From contig JABABH010000254.1 in the NCBI GenBank assembly GCA_014238325.1, positions 1-8,856 of the forward strand: a stretch of 8,856 nucleotides of DNA. The letters are read 5' to 3'. The notes beneath the pieces are model-generated. The model saw only the letters and a program-made list of their open reading frames with translations. It did not search any database and was not told where the DNA came from. Below are positions 6,527 to 8,856 of the stretch, one piece after another. How positions within the stretch are numbered: position 1 is the first letter of the stretch; each line of letters starts with the position of its first letter. Source of the stretch: Coxiellaceae bacterium. GTDB taxonomy: Bacteria; Pseudomonadota; Gammaproteobacteria; Coxiellales; Coxiellaceae. Made by a program: the position numbers and the translations under genes.

Positions 6527-7549
6527 ATGCGCCCGACTATCGATACAGTCGTCACTGATTGTCCAAGACCTTATGTCTGGCAACAACAGGAGTGGAATGA
6601 AATTCAACATTGGCGACAACAAGGACGTCTGCCACATGCTTTATTATTATTGGGCGAGAGTGGATTTGGTCAATATGATTTTGCACGATGCCTCGCACAC
6701 ACATTATTATGTCCTTCAGAGGCAATGGAGCCATGTTGTAGTTGCCATGCTTGTCAATTATTTCATGCGGGTACGCATCCTGATTTTTTTGATCTCAATA
6801 AAGGCAGTCAAGATAAGGGCAATATTTCTATTGAAGCGATTCGATCGCTCATTTCCCGTATGATGGTGGCACCTCATCTTGGTTTAAGGCAAATAGCTAT
6901 TATCCATCCAGCAGACAAAATGACGCACGCAGCAGTCAATGCCTTTTTAAAAATTTTAGAAGAGCCCGCTGGTGATGTATTTTTTATATTGATCAGTCAT
7001 AGCCGTAGCCCATTATTGCCGACATTAACGAGTCGCTGTCAACAATTAGAGTGGCGTCTACCTCGGTATGATACGAAAACCAACCTATGGTTGCAGCAGC
7101 ATTTACAGATTACCGAGAGGCATGCGAATAGGTTATTAACGGTGACAGATGGTGTTCCATTAACGGCAGTTGCATTTGAGGGTGCTGATTATATCACGCT
7201 ACGCAAAACCCTCTTACTCCAATGGATTGGCTTAATAAAGCGAGAAGTGGATCCACTATCATGGGCGCATGAGTTAATGCAAACAGCACCGTTAGCATTC
7301 GTATGGCGCGCTTTATTTTCGATTGCTTTGGATGTATTGCGTCTGCAACTGCATGCTAACAGTCAGAGCATCGATGATGAAAATCATAAGGAGCTTCAGC
7401 AGTTGTACCGACTGATGTCTACAAGGCAATTATTGCATTTATTATCGCAGTTAGAGGAGGGGTGGCGTATGATGAATAGTATCACCTCTATCAATACGCG
7501 ATTATTAATAGAAAACATGCTCTTATCGATGTTAGAGGTGATAGGATGA
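6527..7549 (+). CDS. holB: DNA polymerase III delta-prime subunit
   Basis: HolB is the delta-prime subunit of the clamp loader that places the beta sliding clamp on DNA. The 340-residue protein (334 in E. coli) has the AAA+ fold features of this subunit: a degenerate P-loop, GESGFGQ at 43-49, lacking the lysine needed to bind ATP, which is normal for delta-prime. A zinc-binding cysteine group follows (Cys62, Cys70, Cys73, Cys76, plus an extra Cys71). AGTHPDFF, NAFLKILEEP (138-147) and the SRC motif at 169-171 are also present; SRC supplies the arginine finger to the neighbouring ATP-binding subunit. CAGGAG at 6511-6516 lies 10 bases before the ATG. The stop overlaps ycfH by ATGA. The pilZ gene often found after holB in other gammaproteobacteria is absent. 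Confidence 0.93.
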   Translation: MRPTIDTVVTDCPRPYVWQQQEWNEIQHWRQQGRLPHALLLLGESGFGQYDFARCLAHTLLCPSEAMEPCCSCHACQLFHAGTHPDFFDLNKGSQDKGNISIEAIRSLISRMMVAPHLGLRQIAIIHPADKMTHAAVNAFLKILEEPAGDVFFILISHSRSPLLPTLTSRCQQLEWRLPRYDTKTNLWLQQHLQITERHANRLLTVTDGVPLTAVAFEGADYITLRKTLLLQWIGLIKREVDPLSWAHELMQTAPLAFVWRALFSIALDVLRLQLHANSQSIDDENHKELQQLYRLMSTRQLLHLLSQLEEGWRMMNSITSINTRLLIENMLLSMLEVIG

Positions 7550-8343
7550 AAGTCGTTGATTCGCATAGTCATTTACATTTATTAGACTTAGAGCCCTATG
7601 ACGGGTCTTTAAGCGCGTTATTAGCAGAAGCAGAGCACGTGGGTGTGAGTCATGTTCTATGCGTTGCTGTTGAGCTCGACGATGCTTCGACTATTTTAGA
7701 TATAGCCCGCTCATTTGATCATATTTCAGCAAGTGTTGGCCTACATCCGACGCATGTGGTGGAACATGAACCGACGGTATCTGAGATTGTCGCTTTAGCC
7801 TCTGACCCGAAGGTGGTAGCCATCGGGGAAACAGGTTTAGATTATTATCGTCAAGCTATGGAGGATGCTGATAAAGCAACGATGCAAGAGCGTTTTCGTC
7901 GGCATATACAAGCGGCCTTGATCGTGAATAAACCGATTATTGTGCACTCACGTTCAGCCCAAGAGGATACAATTCGTATTTTACAGGAAGAACGCGCTGA
8001 TCAAGTCAAGGGCGTGATGCATTGTTTTACGGAAAGTTGGGACATGGCGGAGCAGGCTATGGCGCTTAATTTTTATATTTCATTTTCTGGTATTGTGACT
8101 TTTAATAATGCCAAGAATGTACAAGACGTGGCTCGCCGAGTTCCACTGGATCGGATGTTAATAGAAACTGATGCACCTTATTTAACACCGGTGCCTTTTC
8201 GAGGTCGATATAAAAATGAGCCGAAATACGTCTTGTATGTAGCTCAGCATATTGCTGGATTAAGGGATATGGCGGTAGATGACCTTGCTGAGCAAACCAC
8301 CGACAATTATTTTCGACTATTTAAAGGAGCTTGTCGCGAATGA
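7546..8343 (+). CDS. ycfH: TatD-family metal-dependent hydrolase, YcfH type
   Basis: This is a TIM-barrel metallohydrolase of the TatD family; members act as metal-dependent DNases or exonucleases, and the exact substrate of the YcfH branch is not settled. The 265-residue product matches E. coli YcfH in length and in synteny after holB. The two-metal site is complete: His7 and His9 in DSHSHLH, Glu95 in AIGETGLDYY, His134 in IIVHSR, His159 in GVMHCFTE and Asp209 in IETDAPYL. The FYISFSGIVTF segment is also characteristic. The start ATG lies in the holB stop (ATGA) with purine-rich AGAGGTGATAGG upstream, so translation is coupled. Near its 3' end it carries an unusually good Shine-Dalgarno sequence that serves the frame starting at 8340. 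Confidence 0.94.
   Translation: MKVVDSHSHLHLLDLEPYDGSLSALLAEAEHVGVSHVLCVAVELDDASTILDIARSFDHISASVGLHPTHVVEHEPTVSEIVALASDPKVVAIGETGLDYYRQAMEDADKATMQERFRRHIQAALIVNKPIIVHSRSAQEDTIRILQEERADQVKGVMHCFTESWDMAEQAMALNFYISFSGIVTFNNAKNVQDVARRVPLDRMLIETDAPYLTPVPFRGRYKNEPKYVLYVAQHIAGLRDMAVDDLAEQTTDNYFRLFKGACRE
8323..8329 (+). promoter_or_regulatory. Shine-Dalgarno sequence inside the 3' end of ycfH
   Basis: AAAGGAG lies 10 bases before the ATG at 8340, which itself overlaps the ycfH stop as ATGA. Position and strength are those expected for a translationally coupled downstream gene. Confidence 0.5.
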
Positions 8344-8423
8344 AGATACGAAATGGGCTACTGCGAGCGGTATATTTTTGTTTGGCTGGCGGGAAGTCCA
8401 TGTTGGCTAGCCACTTCCACTGA
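8340..8423 (+). CDS. Short coupled ORF, 27 codons, or the 5' end of a decayed gene
   Basis: I do not recognise this frame. It starts at an ATG overlapping the ycfH stop, behind AAAGGAG at 8323-8329, and ends at TGA 8421-8423 after 27 codons. The predicted peptide begins with basic residues (MKIRNGLLRA), then a short hydrophobic stretch with a cysteine (VYFCLAGG), and ends SHFH; this loosely resembles the start of a signal or lipoprotein signal peptide. Two readings are possible: a genuine small peptide, or the surviving 5' end of a gene since broken by stops or frameshifts. In favour of decay, the same frame reopens for 14 codons and then for about 49 codons up to 8618. Two stops in about 93 codons is, however, not far from chance. 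Confidence 0.3.
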   Translation: MKIRNGLLRAVYFCLAGGKSMLASHFH

Positions 8424-8594
8424 AGCGAAAAATCGCGATTTCCCCCTTTAGCATCCCTATCGCGATGAGTCACATCAAGTATGCTTCTCGATGGTGTCTG
8501 TCATGCCTTGTTGTCGAGCTCGATAGATCCTGCATGGCTTGAGTGGAAAAGTGAGTGTGTGGACCGCGACCGATTTGACTCTTCTAAATTAAAG
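8424..8594. other. Intergenic region between convergent genes, rich in short palindromes
   Basis: This stretch separates the ycfH side from the convergent transporter gene. No intact gene is visible. It contains AAATCGCGATTT at 8430-8441, ATCGCGAT again at 8459-8466, and TCGAGCTCGA at 8514-8523; just upstream lies TGGCTAGCCA at 8404-8413, inside GGAAGT/ACTTCC arms at 8392-8397 and 8413-8418. None is followed by a T-run on either strand, so I cannot call an intrinsic terminator although one is expected between convergent genes. A frame in register with the 8340 ORF and another in the +1 register both look partly coding-like, which fits either a decayed gene or chance. Confidence 0.4.
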
Positions 8595-8856
8595 TTAAGG
8601 CGCTACCGTTTGCCGTAAACTGTAAATGATGAAACATAATAATGGCAATCCAGCTAGGAGCACATAGGATAGGATTAAACCATTATAACCATACTGAGTA
8701 AGGTAAGCGCCGATACTGCTAAATAGAAAAGCTGCTAAATTTTGCAACAATCCTATGGCAGAAGCAGCCGTTCCTCTTCGCTGAGGATGCAAAGCTAATG
8801 TGTGACTCACCAGATTGGGCATCCCGATACCTGCACCGATGGTGAAAATAAAAAAA
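8595..8856 (-). CDS. Major facilitator superfamily transporter, Bcr/CflA-like (C-terminal part)
   Basis: The last 86 codons of a gene on the - strand are present. The frame runs open to the window edge, so the start and most of the protein lie outside. An internal ATG at 8820-8822 is not the real start, because the preceding residues (FFIFTIGAGIG) continue the same membrane helix. The segment GMPNLVSHTLALHPQRRG followed by TAASAIGLLQNLAAFLF resembles the region before and within transmembrane helix 11 of drug/H+ antiporters of the Bcr/CflA type (compare the RAGSASALLG pattern there). Helix 12 follows (about GLILSYVLLAGLPLLCFIIY), with a short cytoplasmic tail ending in TVAP. The substrate cannot be told. 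The gene is convergent with ycfH and not part of the fab cluster. Confidence 0.75.
   Translation of the reverse strand, partial: FFIFTIGAGIGMPNLVSHTLALHPQRRGTAASAIGLLQNLAAFLFSSIGAYLTQYGYNGLILSYVLLAGLPLLCFIIYSLRQTVAP

Noticed and set aside
6653..6676. Loss of the P-loop lysine in HolB as a sign of a broken protein
   Set aside because: Delta-prime subunits of this type normally do not bind ATP and lack this lysine; the SRC and cysteine motifs are intact.
6483..6863. A 126-residue + strand frame overlapping tmk and holB
   Set aside because: It lies in another frame of two well-supported genes and shows no recognisable motif.
8392..8418. GGAAGT/ACTTCC inverted repeat as an intrinsic terminator of ycfH
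   Set aside because: There is a 15-base interior and no T-run on either strand; the structure is listed among the palindromes instead.
1..8856. Search for CRISPR arrays, tRNA or rRNA genes, insertion sequences, attachment sites or a defence system
   Set aside because: No regularly spaced repeats, no transposase, integrase or effector-like frames, and almost the whole window is accounted for by core metabolic, cell-wall and replication genes.

Overview
This window is a core housekeeping cluster from a gammaproteobacterium. The gene order plsX (tail) - fabH - fabD - fabG - acpP - fabF - mltG - tmk - holB - ycfH, all on the + strand, is the classical gammaproteobacterial fab cluster and its downstream cell-wall and replication genes. 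Base composition looks moderately AT-leaning (judged by eye, not counted). The protein sequences read as gammaproteobacterial, but I cannot fix the genus. A Legionellales/Coxiellaceae-like lineage is only a guess.

Layout. Positions 1-2836 hold the end of plsX, then fabH, fabD and fabG, with gaps of 3, 8 and 10 bases, so this is one tight operon. A 306-base non-coding stretch (2837-3142) follows. It carries a plausible extended -10 promoter and a long leader for acpP. The acpP and fabF genes are 62 bases apart, and fabF uses a TTG start behind a very strong Shine-Dalgarno sequence. After 37 bases comes mltG, which overlaps tmk by ATGA; holB follows 7 bases after tmk and overlaps ycfH by ATGA. 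At 8340 a strong Shine-Dalgarno sequence and another ATGA overlap lead into a reading frame of only 27 codons, perhaps a peptide or the start of a decayed gene. The window closes with the 3' end of a convergent major facilitator transporter on the - strand.

How the genes work together. PlsX makes acyl-phosphate for phospholipid synthesis. FabD loads malonate onto the acyl carrier protein AcpP, FabH makes the first condensation, FabG reduces the 3-keto product and FabF elongates. MltG trims nascent peptidoglycan, Tmk makes dTDP, HolB is the delta-prime subunit of the polymerase III clamp loader, and YcfH is a TatD-family metal-dependent hydrolase. All recognised proteins that are complete in the window have intact catalytic motifs where the family has them.

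I see no mobile element, CRISPR array, tRNA, rRNA or defence system, and no evidence for a new multi-gene system. The points worth a second look are small: the coupled short frame after ycfH, a group of short palindromes between the convergent genes, the acpP leader, a hairpin touching the fabF ribosome binding site, and the absence of pabC and pilZ from their usual places.
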